From positions 4,154,001 through 4,218,000 of the forward strand of contig JALGAS010000006.1 in the NCBI GenBank assembly GCA_023078685.1: 64,000 nucleotides of DNA, written 5' to 3'. The position numbers were made by a program, and so were the translations under genes. This document shows, piece by piece, positions 30,494 through 41,824 of this stretch. Source of the DNA: Neopestalotiopsis rosae (taxonomy: Eukaryota > Ascomycota > Sordariomycetes > Amphisphaeriales > Sporocadaceae). The notes below the pieces were generated by a model. It was not told the origin of the DNA. It saw nothing but the letters and a program-made list of their open reading frames with translations, and did no database searches. The stretch's first letter is position 1; every line of letters begins with the position of its first letter.

Positions 30494-32442
30494 CTAAATT
30501 CCAATAGTAGGAGTGTCTACGAAAGGTACGAATTGTTGTGGGCAAGTAGTGTTAGATGAAGGAACCACTCCTTGAAGGTACGCTTGGACATATCCAAAGT
30601 AACAGTCCGATGCCTGTTGTCTAATGACTGTGTGCTGTATTTGGACAATTCGTGACGAGTCAGCCGGGATTCTTGCATGCGACACCCTTACGATGATAAG
30701 AACGAAGTAACACTTACACCAACGGCTTCTTGTAAAAGGACCACGGAGCCTGGGAATCGAGAAGATGACTTTAGCGCCCTACGAACAGGTTGCGCTGTTA
30801 GTGTCACGATAGATGGCTGAATACTTTCGACTCATACGTACGATATCAAAGGCGTAATAGGGTCGACGGTATTACTAGCGAACAGCATCGGAAACGATGT
30901 TGGCTTATCAAGACCAGTCGGGCCTGGATTAAGCAACTCCTGTTAGAATGTGTGTCCAAAGACCTACGCGGACCGAAAGATGGGGGATTGCTTGCCTTGC
31001 ATGATTATGCTATCGGGGACTTCTGGCTCGAAGCCGGTGCACAAGATAGTTCCGGAGAAGATTGGCCAGATGTCACCAAGATACTTGCTCCTGCGCACTG
31101 AGTCATCGACATAATCCTTGAAGTCTTCAACAGTAACAAGCTTGTTTCTCTGATACGAATCAACGCATCGAATAACTTGACCCGCGTCAGTTGTCAGGTC
31201 AAGCCTGTCGGTACTGCCTATCAAAGCAGACGCGTTTCCATTTTCGAGCTGGTGGAAAATCTCAGCCATGGCTGGGAATCCAGTCAGAGGCTCATAAATG
31301 GCAAGCATCAAGAAGGACTGAAGATCTGAGTACGTGACTAATGCCGGCGTGCCTTCAGGATGAACTCCACTAATCGGAACTGGATGGTGCTGAAGCTTGT
31401 GGATGATGCTGTCCAACCTAGCTGTGATGTTCCCCGGCGAGGGTCCCCAGAAAGAACACGCGTCAGCACCTGCAGCATGGCACAGCTCCGAGAACTTCTC
31501 CATCGCCAAGTCCGACTGATCAATGTTGTCCCTCCAGTCGTTCTGATAGTACTGCTCTGCATCCATAATACCGTCGAGTATCATCCTTCCAACGCGATCG
31601 GGGAACATTGTCGCAAACGTCGTTCCTACGACGGTACCGTAGCTGCTGGCATAACACCATAGCTTGGCTTCTGATGGTTGCTCGCCAGCCAGCTCGGCTT
31701 CAGCCTCCACGAATGTAAGCAGGTCACGAGCCACCGCTGGCGTCGTCACGTAGTATCCATAAGGCGATTCATTCTTTGCAGCGTTGTTGCACCACTCGCC
31801 ATAGATGATGCTCGAGTAGTATTGGGTTTCGAAGGACGAGGTCGAGGTGTTGGTAGCGCCCGTGTAATGCAGTCTATTGAAGCTTGATCTTGCTTCATCA
31901 TTGCCAAAGAAACAGTCGAGTTGAGGACCGCTGTTTCCTACACCGCGCGGGTCGAATGAGACGTAGTTGTACTGATCGCCAAGCAGTTCCCCAAGCGCAG
32001 GTGCGTAGGCACGAAGTAGGTCGATACCGGAGCCACCCGGCCCACCTGAACAAATGCCAGCTCAGTCATATGGATATATAGTATGGAAGTAGTGCAAGTG
32101 TTGTGCAGATTACGTACCAGGAACTATCATGATACTTGGGGATGTCGCAGTAGCGTTCTTGCCAGCCAGCTTCATGAAAGCGATTGGCGTCGTGCCCAGA
32201 GTTTTGTTGGCATAATCCAATGGCACTTCCAGTCTCGCGCAGGTAAAGTCATCAAAACATGGTGTCCAGGTGAGATTTGTTGATGGGTTGATCTAGATGG
32301 CAAGTCAGAAGGATAAAGGATGACTTCCGACAGAAATCAATCTCACCCCATTGAAATCATAGGCCATGTCTCGGTCCTGTTCGCAAGCAGCCTTGTACCC
32401 AAGACTTAAGAAAAGGATGGATATGGGAATTGTCCGTTTCAT
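30494..32442 (-). CDS. Secreted S33-type serine peptidase (tripeptidyl/prolyl aminopeptidase-like), 534 aa
   Basis: Predicted extracellular alpha/beta-hydrolase peptidase of family S33 with a TAP-like C-terminal part. It removes short N-terminal peptides or proline-type residues. Six exons (minus): 32442-32347, 32292-32118, 32045-30996, 30923-30842, 30778-30718 and 30634-30494. A signal peptide is visible (MKRTIPISILFLSLGYKAA). Motifs: PGGPGGSG oxyanion loop, SFDPRGVGNSGP, nucleophile Ser in YASSYGT (G-x-S-x-G with the first Gly replaced by Ala), LFASNTVDPITP with the probable Asp, and GHT with the probable His directly after an intron. Many NxS/T sites and cysteines fit secretion. Intron 3 (30995-30924) uses a CAAG|GCAAGC donor, a GC-AG intron; with a GT donor the conserved C-terminal block cannot be joined. 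Confidence 0.87.
30924..30995 (-). other. GC-AG intron in the S33 peptidase gene
   Basis: On the minus strand the donor reads CAAG|GCAAGC, a near-perfect GC-AG consensus, and the acceptor AATCCAG|GC. Splicing joins SIIMQ to GPTGLDKP and restores the conserved SNTVDPITP block in frame. Other acceptors tried give immediate stops. Confidence 0.7.
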
Positions 32443-32594
32443 TTTGGCACTCGGTGGATTGTGTGCTTGGATGATTCTCGTTGGTGCTTGGAGACGGAAG
32501 GTAATGACTTCAGCAACCAGGACGTCGAAGCCATTTATATAATCTTCCTATGGGGACCTAACCCTGCAATTGAATGTAATGGCTGTCGCAAAGA

Positions 32595-32623
32595 CTGCTC
32601 CGCCTGTACGAAGTAGCGAATCA
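32595..32623 (+). repeat. 29-bp promoter repeat, copy 1
   Basis: First copy of a direct repeat shared with 32781-32809, with three mismatches in 29 bp. It lies about 150 bp upstream of the peptidase ATG. Confidence 0.75.
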
Positions 32624-32780
32624 TAATACGAAGTTCTATTTTGTCCCCTTGTACGAGCGGGTTGATCAGCAGTTTACATCTCGTATAAGGCTGAGTTTGA
32701 GGATGTAAACACTATAACTACCTAGGTACATAAACAGGGACTAGGTTAGGTACTTCGTACTGAGCCACGGTTGCTGTCTG

Positions 32781-32809
32781 CTGCTCCACCTGTACGAAGC
32801 AGCCAATCA
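32781..32809 (+). repeat. 29-bp promoter repeat, copy 2
   Basis: Second copy of the direct repeat at 32595-32623, about 255 bp upstream of the Zn2Cys6 ATG. It contains a CCAAT-type core (gccaatca) that copy 1 lacks (gcgaatca). Confidence 0.75.
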
Positions 32810-33063
32810 ACGTTTATCATTGTATCATAGTATTAGCCCGCAGTAAGCACTAATCTGCCTAGAACCCCTGCTGCTTAATTGTTCTCGTCTAGTTCTTCGA
32901 TCCTCCACCGAGAAAGATGTCTTTCTTACTCGCAGTATTTGTTCCGTCTTATTTCAGCTGATGCGGGCGACAATTTTCCTGGCTATAAGAACAGGTGGAT
33001 TGGCAGTACCGTCGGCCCATCGAAGTCAATGCTGTGTGACCGATAGCTCACGCATCGCAGTGA

Positions 33064-34901
33064 ATGGGAACTATCACTCCCTGCTGCCGGCAACGGCAAT
33101 GTGAGACTGTCCCGTCAAATAAGAGCGCGGGGGAGGACAACGTTGATCAAGTCAATGTTGATCCTCAGGCGTGGAGGAAGAAGCCTCGCAAATTTGCCCC
33201 AAAGTCCAGATTAGGCTGTCAAACTTGCAAGTGAGTGCCGGTCGTGCCACGACAAAGACAAATAAATTCCGAAGATGTGTATACTGATCCTCGACCTCGT
33301 GCTACCCGCTTCTCAGGATACGACGAGTCAAATGCGACCAAGCACGGCCTTCGTGTCTGAGATGTCAATCTACAGGTCGTACCTGTGATGGCTATAATGA
33401 GATATCCTACGGCATGGACATGCGATCCGCTCGCGGCCACACTGGCAGAGCCGCAAGCCATGAGTTGCAACTTCCCAGCACTTCGAGTGGTGCGTATCGT
33501 CAGAACCAGTGGCCTGGGAAACAATATGGCCACATGTTGAAGGACCTCGGGCCCCTGATGGTCCTACCAGCTACTGGCTCAGCTCAGCCGAATGCATTAT
33601 CCTTCTTTGAGCAAATTTCCGTTAAAAATCTCAACGGATATCATCACAGCGACTCGTGGCGAAACACGCTCATGCTCTTCTCCCAAACGGTGCCATCAGT
33701 ACGGCATGCTGCCATTGCTCTAGCATTGATGCACCGGAGACAGCTGGACAGTCACTCTGGCCAACTACAAAGCTCGGCAGAATGGTCTCCTGATGCGCAT
33801 GCCTTGCAACACTACAATTATGCCATACGATCTCTCGTGCAGCAAATTGACGACCCAGATACTGACTCAAGAAGTGTAGCCCTTCTGGTCTGCTATCTTT
33901 TTGTCTGCTTCGATCATCTGGCTGGTAATGATGTAGGAGCAATAAAGCATCTTCGCGCAGCCGTGGATATTCTGCATAACATTGACGGGAAGATTCTCAA
34001 TAACGACCGAACTCATAATGATTCCAAGCTCTCCACAGATGGCATGCTCATCCGCCAAGTCTCAAGACAGATTCGCCGCCTGGATATGCAAGCTGGAACG
34101 ATGCTCGTGGATTGGATCCCTGCAGGTATTCAAGAAACAAGCACGTCACGGTTTCCGGTTTCCGAGGATGGCTTTCTCTCACTAGATCAAGCTACCGATG
34201 ACCTCGAAGTTCTTGTCGCCCGAACAATGAGATTGCATTGGACGGAGCAAGAAAGATCTCTGCCAGGCCCAATTCCACCGTCATCTTTGATACTCAAGCA
34301 AACCGTCCTCGAGCAATTGGAAAAGTGGTCGAGCCTCTTTGAACATTTGCTGCAACGAGATCTCTCTCTGCTATCGGACCCGATGGCTTACGCACAAGTG
34401 ACGCTGCTACGTCTGCAACATACCATTGCGTGGATTCTACTCAGCAGCCTTGGACCGGGCCGGGAAATGGAATATGACAACTTCACACCCCAATTCCAGC
34501 AATGCGTGGCCCTCGCGAAAGACATGGTCGCAGCACGAGAACGGGTTTCAGACTCAATGGAGCCGACGTTTACCCCGGAAGTCGGCGTGATTCCCGTGCT
34601 TTACATAGTTGGGGTCAAGTGCCGACACGCTTCGATCCGGCGCGAGGTTATGAGCATCTTGCGCCGGCGGTCAATGCAGGAAGCCGTCTGGCACAGCACA
34701 TGGGCAGCCAGCGTAGTGGCGCGGATAATTGAAATCGAGGAGGGAGACACGGGCCGGAGAATGGAGGAAATTGCCGTGTGTCAGAGAGTCGCGGCCGTCT
34801 CGTGGCTACATGTTGTGAAGGGACATTCTGCACCCAGGCTGGATTTGACGTACACATTCTGCACACTGGACGGAACGCATCACGAAACAATCAACCTCTA
34901 A
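33064..34901 (+). CDS. Zn2Cys6 transcription factor, 583 aa
   Basis: Predicted nuclear regulator. Exons are 33064-33230 and 33317-34901; the ATG at 33064 is the first in the frame that enters the zinc cluster. The cluster GCQTCKIRRVKCDQARPSC..C......C spans Cys52-Cys79 and is interrupted by the intron between the second Cys and the basic helix, a common position in this family. It is preceded by a basic run (WRKKPRKFAPKSR) that may be a nuclear signal. The remainder is an all-helical C6-regulator body of the type without a canonical Fungal_trans signature (often annotated DUF3468): FFEQISVKNLNGY, RHAAIALALMHRRQLD and LLVCYLFVCFDHLAGN. Divergent from the S33 peptidase, which is its most likely target by position. 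Confidence 0.88.
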
Positions 34902-37205
34902 TACATTTCTCATACTAGGGGAGTCGATATCTCTATAATCCTGCGCGTTGGGAGTACTGAGTTGAGGTTAATACATGCCCCTTCCTTATAATCGCGTGGC
35001 ATGAACATGACTATAGTGGCTCGGTCAAGGCCAGCACGATTATACAGGGATTGTGGGCGTGATCAGTGACGGATTGATATACAGCGACACGATACTCACC
35101 TCCAGAAAATCCATCAGTGGGACTCCATGAAGCCGTTGCAATCTTCGTTCTCTTTTGCAAGAGTCGTTGTAACGATGCTCGAATTTCCTGATCTTGGTCA
35201 GCTAATTGGATGTATAGAGATGGCTTTGATTTAGCATGATCGAAGATCCACTTAGATACACGGGAATCTTGCGATGTGGATGCAATTCCGAAAGAGCGTC
35301 CAGGAGCTATGACTGATGTCAACATCAAGGAGAAAGGGAGTTGTGAGATGACAACATGACATCCGTTTCCTGAGACATGGAGGAGAAGAGTGCCGGATCC
35401 ATGAATGGAGACAAAGTATTGAGTTGGGAACACGGCCAAGGGTCTCACGTGGCAGATAACCAAGTTGGGCGTGAGGGCGGATGAAGGAACGTTCAAAGGC
35501 GTGGCCGGGACTTTTGTGGCAGTCCTCGGCTCGAGGTGACGCAACGAAGAGGCGGGGGAAACCTGTAGACTTCTCTGCATCCGAGTACGATGATGCATTC
35601 TAATCCATGTCGATCGCAGCAGATAATTGCCGTGCAGGCGAAGTTGACATCTATCCCGACCGTGGCTCTCCGAGCTGCCAGGCATGCCTTTGGTCTAAAA
35701 GGAATCCTTGCTGCCACAGTGCATCCATCCATCAAGGCGAGATATGCAAAGCGACTGTATCGAGAAAGTAAATGTCACCATCAGAGACGAATTGGAAGCA
35801 AAGAACAACAACATCAAGACACACATCTGCAGTAGATTACTTAGTTAGTCCTGTACTTTTTCTTTCTCGTCGCTTTCTTCTCCAGCAAACATACCCCGCA
35901 TAGTCGGAACTGGTGTTTGCATTACCCACCTCTGCCCTACGAAACTATAATTATAGCAGCGATCTTTGAATGGGATGATTCTGGTGATAGTGCCCCGGCC
36001 CGGCCCCACGACAGAAAGAGTCTCCTCAGCGGCTGGGGCAACTAGAGATGCAGACCAGTAGGACCAGTAATTCCAGGGATACACAGTAAAGGGGCATAAG
36101 GTGTCCAGTCCCTGGTCCGTATTCTTTTGATTGGCAGAGCAAGAGTCTGGTCCTGGGGAAAGTTCCGTTGGTGGAAAACTTCTTCCCCGCAAAAAGCGCA
36201 ATGAAGTTTTGAGCCGCATCCACGACAGCCGTTTAGAGTTTATGGGGTTGTCCTAAATAATAAGGGCACTCATTCTGTTGAGACAAGCTTGGAACGTCTG
36301 CACAGGAACGCGCATCTGGCAGAGGCAGAGCCCTCCAATCAGCTTAGAATTTGATGCCAGCCAGTCTGAAATCATGGACAGTCTTTGCTTGCCACCAATG
36401 CAATATCGCGAACAAATCTCTCGTCAGCAACCAGGAGATTTTCCACGACGCGCATTGACCCATGCTTGGTTGAACTCTCATTTGCGTTGTTTCCTTCAGA
36501 GAAAAAAAAATTTGGTAGGAATAGCAAGAGCTCCAGAGAAAACATCGCCTGATTTCGATTCTAAAGCAGCAAGAGTTCAACTTCCGGGTCGAAAAATTCG
36601 AAGCCGGCTTATGCAAAGAAACAGCGAATGGAATGGCTATAGGCCGTCAATAAGCGTGCTGAGCAATCGATGATCCCAAGTCCCTCCGCAGAAACCTGGA
36701 AAATGTGCCGGGAAGTGTAACGAATAGAGGTTGGAGCCCTGAAAAGTATGTGACTAAGACTGAGGCCCCTGAAACGACGCCTCAAGGTTGTTTCCACCAG
36801 CGAACCAATGTCTCCAGATACGAGAAGTACAATGTAGACGGCAAACATTGCAGGTTGGTGTATATGCTGTGATATCATGGCCGAATAGGCATATGCCGGC
36901 GCCTACAGTTTGGATTCAGCGTTTCCCCAGATCAGCAATGCAAAGTATCGGTTGTCGGCAGTCGGTAGGATACTGGGATGAGGCAGTCTGCTCATGATGA
37001 TGGCGTGGAGCATTTTCGCCTGGCTTTGTCTCTTGCATATCATGATCGTATGTGGCCATGAGAGACGGATGTCGGTGTGATTCCTCGAATATAAATGGAT
37101 GCAAAAGTCGCATCATTTCTCAATTCGTATCCTCACTCTCATCTCCTATCATCATCACCATAGAACTGTCGACTTTTAATTTGTGTATTTTACCCAGTTT
37201 TCAAA
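34902..37205. other. Intergenic, 2.3 kb, only weak frames
   Basis: No family was recognised. Two minus-strand frames (35011-35685, and 35845-36219) could be parts of a hypothetical gene but lack domain or codon support. The right end (37110-37200) is CT-rich, with a TATA-like ctcgaatataaatgg at 37084-37098 about 110 bp before the calpain-like start, a plausible strong promoter. Confidence 0.4.
35011..35685 (-). CDS. Doubtful hypothetical protein, 224 aa
   Basis: Uninterrupted frame with ATG at 35685. The predicted protein has no recognised domain, a basic N-terminal 60 residues and a mixed hydrophobic middle (NGCHVVISQLPFSLML). Codon use does not resemble the flanking housekeeping genes. It may be a chance frame; listed because it is the longest open frame of this gap. 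Confidence 0.22.
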   Translation of the reverse strand: MPGSSESHGRDRCQLRLHGNYLLRSTWIRMHHRTRMQRSLQVSPASSLRHLEPRTATKVPATPLNVPSSALTPNLVICHVRPLAVFPTQYFVSIHGSGTLLLHVSGNGCHVVISQLPFSLMLTSVIAPGRSFGIASTSQDSRVSKWIFDHAKSKPSLYIQLADQDQEIRASLQRLLQKRTKIATASWSPTDGFSGGEYRVAVYQSVTDHAHNPCIIVLALTEPL

Positions 37206-38913
37206 ATGTTCAACGGTGAATCATCCAGCTCCAACGCTGCTGGCAGCGTCGACCCCTATGCCCTTTTCGAGGCCCTCACTGGCAAGAAGATCCCACGTGA
37301 CGCCTTGTCCGAGGCCTCTTCCAAGACGGAGGACTACGATGACCTCCGTGACTTTAGCATGGACAACCGCCACGGTAGCCACGGTATGGGCCAGATCCAG
37401 CCCGACCGTCGCCCCGATGAGAAGGAGGTCATGATTGGTGCCATCAACCCCTACGCCATGGTTGAGGCCATGCTTGGCCACAAGCTTGACCGCCGCAACA
37501 GTGAGTTGTTCTCCTTCGGATCATCTAGTGGGTGGGATACTGACTGCAAACCGTATAGTGAACGTCTCTCGCATCCTCTCTGATGTCTTGCAGACCGACT
37601 ACGATGAGCTCTTTGACATGAAGCACCGCTCTGTCCTCTTTGCCGGTCTCAAGCTCAACGAGCAGAAGCGCTACGCTGAGGAGCTCAAGGAGAACGACAT
37701 GAAGATCCTCTCCGAGCATGATCTCGTCACTCCGGACATGTCTCGCGTCCAGAAGCTCGGTGACCTTGAGAAGCTGGGTCTCGACAAGCTCGACCAGACC
37801 AGAATCAAGGAGGCCCGCATCCAGAATGGCAAGCTCCGCGTCGTTCTCCAGGCTGAGCACATTGCCCGCACTGTCTCCAACAAGGAGGTCACTCGCAGCA
37901 TGAGCGAGCTCGCCACCCGCTTCCGCCGCGAGAAGGAGCAGCGCCAGTGGACTCCCCCCAACAGCGCATGGCGCGACATTGACGAGGTCATCTTCCAGCA
38001 CGCTCCCATGCGCCTGGTTGCCGATGTCAACCGCTTCCGCCTGGGCTACCACAACAACATGTTCGAGGCCAACAGCGACTGCAACCACGTCAGCCGCTTT
38101 GACGACCCCGTCCAGGGAGCCACCAGCAACTCTTGGCTCATTGCTGCCATCTTCTCCGTCTTCTGGGCCGACCCATCCCAGATCCAGCGTGCCTCCCGCA
38201 AGCCCCACCGTGGCAACGAGGGCCACCGCGGCAACATGCAGGATGAGGACATGAACCACGGCCGCCGCCTCGAGATCAAGTTCCACGACAAGGGTGGACA
38301 CCGCAACAACGCCGAGACCCGCACCGTCGAGGTTGACTATGAGGTCCCGATTAACAAGTCCAGCAACGACCCCATCTACTGCCGCGCTTCCGGCGAGAAC
38401 GACATCTGGCCCGCCCTGTACGAGAAGGCCTTTGCCAAGTGGATCACCAAGTCCAAGAACGAGCGCCCCGACATTACCCAGACCGCCCACGGTGACCCGA
38501 TCAAGGCCATGGCCCAGATCAACGGCCGTGAGCCCCACTACTTCTTCACCGAGAAGCACCAGGCCCAGGACATCCTCGGTGTCGTCCGCCACAACAGCGT
38601 CAACTTCAAGACCATCTGCCCCATGGCCGCCTTCACCCACGCCTCGGGCTACATGTACCGCGGCTCCAACCTGGTCGCCAACCACGCCTACTCCGTCCTC
38701 GGCTGGACCAACCACGGCGAGCGCCAGTACATCATCCTGCGCAACCCGTGGGGTGTCACCGAGCCCCTGGGCCTGACCGCCTACCCGGGTCTCATTGACC
38801 GCGTCGAGCCCAGCTTCTGGCGCCCGGCCTGCCTCCTTGACCACGAGGGTGTCCTGGCCGTCGAGGCCCACGCCTTCCGCGAGTACTTCCGCTGCATCGG
38901 TGTCGCCAAGTGA
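37206..38913 (+). CDS. Calpain-fold protein with Cys-to-Ser active site, 549 aa
   Basis: Calpain-like (peptidase C2) protein. Exons are 37206-37500 and 37559-38913. The core shows QGATSNSWLIAA (residues 284-295), aligning with the calpain QGxxGDCWFLAA motif, so the nucleophile position is Ser290 instead of Cys. The His (His474 in NHAYSVLGW) and Asn (Asn494 in ILRNPWG) of the triad remain. It is therefore probably a non-proteolytic, binding or scaffolding member, or a serine variant. The N-terminus has two copies of a PYA..EA..G.K motif (residues about 17-28 and 81-92). Codon use is strongly biased to C-ending codons like the metabolic genes that follow, suggesting high expression. No calcium-binding EF hands are seen. 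Cytosolic. Confidence 0.82.
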
Positions 38914-40003
38914 ATAGACTCGGCCCACCGTGACGAGGAAGAGGAGACGACACGGCCAGAGGAACCTGCCCCCTCACCGGCTTCCACCTTTGACCTGTCG
39001 GCTGCGAAATCTCTCATGATCAATTTGCAACTCGATGCTCTGGAGCTAGAGGAAATGAAATGTGAAAAGTATATAGAGAAAATTGATAAAATAAAGACTT
39101 GGGCGACTGGAATGCTCAATTTTTGAGTACTTCAATTATTTATATAGCTTCGGCATAATAATACAGGGGATATACCTCAAAGCTAGTGGTGTCTACTTCC
39201 TTATAATGCATAGTGAGAATTCCGCAGCTCATGAATGCTAGATGAACAGTTTCAGGTCAATTCTTTATCTCTGTGGTGAGCCATTGTGTCCTCTTCTTGT
39301 CATCCACACCAAAGATCATTACATTCCGTCTACAGCCGGACGATCAATTGATGTATGGCATGATTTGAGTGGAAACGGAGCAGTGCATAACAATACCGGC
39401 ATGTGTCATTGCTTCGACGACGAGAGGGGAGGAGACATTGCTAGAATGGCATAGAATATGCTCAGTCCTCAGGCCACGAATAACGATCAGGCGGGTGATG
39501 GACTCTGTAGCGGATGAGAGTCTTGAATCAATGAACGTGGTTTGGAGTCTGGAGTCTGCATACAGTTGAACTCGACCTAAATGTTGAATTCAATGCGGGC
39601 GAACCCGGGCCGACCTCCCCCTACCCCACTATGAACCGGGGTTTTTAGAGGGCTGTTAGCGTCATTTGCATGGAGCTAGCATCTTTGGAGCAGCGAGCTT
39701 CCCCAAATTGTTGACGGTAGTCGTGTCAAAAGGTGAGTGAAGATTGTCGTAGGTGTCTGTGTCCTGGCTGAGGTTTTATCCGTAGATTTTTCTTTTTCTC
39801 CTGTCGCAAGTCAGCGCCATTGAACCTTGAGACTTTGTAGAAACTCTGAATATTTAGAGCTTCCTTGTATCATCTTTTGTATCAATAACCAGCTTACTCA
39901 GCTCCAATTGCTGTTCTTCTGCGCGTCGCTTAGACCTGTTTGTCTCTGTCGCAGTCTCTGTCTCTTATCTCCAAAAGTCACGAGATTTCCGAGGTCGCCC
40001 ATC
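38914..40003. other. Intergenic / fumarase promoter
   Basis: About 1.1 kb. The calpain-like 3' UTR with AT-rich tail (39060-39150) comes first, then the fumarase upstream region, pyrimidine-rich at 39785-39810 and 39930-39975. No gene is seen. Confidence 0.4.
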
Positions 40004-41824
40004 ATGCTTCGATCGGTTCGAGTTGCAGCGACCGGCCCAGCCAGGAACCTGCTTGGGCCGAGGGCTCCGCGAATGGCTGCGGGATGCACATGCAGCTCCT
40101 CCGCCTCCGCATCATCGTCGATTGCCCCCTTCTCCAAGTCGTCCTCGCTGTCGACTCCTTCCCTCACTATTCAGAGAAACTTCCACGCGACTTCGTTAAG
40201 AATGGCCAACACCAGAACCGAGAGCGATGCCTTTGGCGAGATCCAGGTCCCCAGCGACAAGTACTGGGGTGCCCAGACTGAGCGCTCCCTCGAGAACTTC
40301 AAGATCAACCAGCCTCAGGACCGCATGCCTCCGCCCATTGTCAAGGCCTTTGGTATCCTCAAGGGCGCTGCCGCCACTGTGAACATGAACTATGGTCTCG
40401 GTATGCGCTACTACTGCCCCTCCACGATTTTCCCGTGAAGCGACTATACATATCGCACACAGCGAAACATTACAAATTGAAACATCCATCTTCAACCATG
40501 CAAACAAAAGCCTCAAGAATCACAGCTAATGTATTTTTTGTGTTATTTCTTCAGATGAGAAGATTGGTAAGGCAATTCAGCAGGCGGCCAAGGAGGTTGC
40601 CGACCTCAAGCTCCTCGACCACTTCCCTCTCGTCGTTTGGCAGACTGGCTCCGGTACCCAGTCCAACATGAACGCCAACGAGGTCATCTCCAACCGAGCT
40701 ATCGAGATCCTCGGTGGCACCATGGGTTCCAAGAAGCCCGTCCACCCCAACGACCACGTCAACCGCTCTGCCTCCTCCAACGACACCTTCCCGACCGTCA
40801 TGCACATTGCTGCCGTTCTCGAGATCGAGGACAGCCTGATCCCCGCCATCAAGTCTCTCCGCAACGCCCTCCAGAAGAAGGTTGACGAGTTCGAGGCCAA
40901 GAACATCATCAAGATTGGACGCACTCACTTGCAGGATGCCACTCCTCTCACCCTCGCCCAGGAGTTCTCCGGCTACGTTGCCCAGCTCGACCAGGGTCTC
41001 AAGCGTGTTCAGAGCTCGCTCCCTGACCTCAAGGAGCTTGCTCAGGGAGGAACTGCTGTCGGTACCGGTATCAACACTTTTGTGGGCTTCGCCGAGGCCA
41101 TTGCCGCCGAGGTCAGCAAGATGACCGGCAAGGAGTTCGTCACTGCTCCCAACAAGTTCGAGGCTCTCGCTGCCCACGACGCCATTGTCCAGGCTCACGG
41201 TTCGCTCAACACCCTGGCTGGTTCCCTCTCCAAGATTGCCCAGGACATTCGCTACCTTGGCAGCGGTCCACGATGTGGTCTTGGTGAGCTCAACCTGCCC
41301 GAGAACGAGCCTGGCTCTTCCATCATGCCCGGCAAGGTCAATCCCACTCAGTGCGAGGCCTTGACCATGGTTTGCGCTCAGGTCATGGGCAACCACGTTG
41401 CTACCACCATTGGTGGCATGAACGGCCAGTTCGAGCTCAATGTTTACAAGCCCCTCGTCATTCGCAACCTGCTGCACAGTATCCGCATTCTGGCCGATGG
41501 AATGACCTCTTTCGAGAAGAATCTGGTCGCCGGCCTCCAGGCCAACGAGGAGAAGATTGCCAACATTATGAAGGAATCGTAAGTATTCACATTAGTCATT
41601 TCCCCATTATGTACCCATGCTAACACATGTGTAGTCTCATGCTGGTTACCTGCCTCAACCCCAAGATTGGTTACGACATGGCCAGCAAGGTCGCCAAGAA
41701 CGCCCACAAGAAGGGTCTCACCCTGAAGGAGTCCGCTCTCGAGCTCAACGCCCTGAGCGAGGAGGACTTTGACAAGCTCGTCAAGCCCGAGCTCATGGTT
41801 GGTCCTTCCCCCTACAAGGGATAG
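40004..41824 (+). CDS. fum1: Fumarate hydratase (class II fumarase), 536 aa
   Basis: TCA-cycle enzyme interconverting fumarate and L-malate, a homotetramer in the mitochondrial matrix and usually also in the cytosol. Exons are 40004-40400, 40555-41578 and 41635-41824; the first intron is long for this window (154 bp). The first about 65 residues are Arg/Ser/Ala-rich, typical of a mitochondrial presequence, ending at [16 protein letters not shown]. An internal ATG (40202) could start a cytosolic form. Catalytic landmarks: [43 protein letters not shown], and the fumarase/aspartase signature [11 protein letters not shown] with the flexible-loop Ser. Codon bias is strong, as expected for a highly expressed gene. 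Confidence 0.97.

Larger units (their letters stand above)
32443..33063. promoter_or_regulatory. Divergent promoter, S33 peptidase / Zn2Cys6 regulator
   Basis: 621 bp between divergent start codons. It holds two copies of a 29-bp direct repeat (32595-32623 and 32781-32809, 26/29 identical) built on ctgctcc.cctgtacgaag.agc.aatca, and a tacctaggta-type palindrome near 32720. The repeat is a candidate regulator-binding element. Confidence 0.5.

Noticed and set aside
37525..38928. 467-aa open frame antisense to the calpain-like gene
   Set aside because: Val/Leu/Gly/Asp-rich shadow created by strong C-ending codon bias on the plus strand; no domain, and the plus-strand protein is clearly real.
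40551..41477. 308-aa frame antisense to fumarase
   Set aside because: Same codon-bias shadow; the plus strand encodes an unmistakable fumarase.
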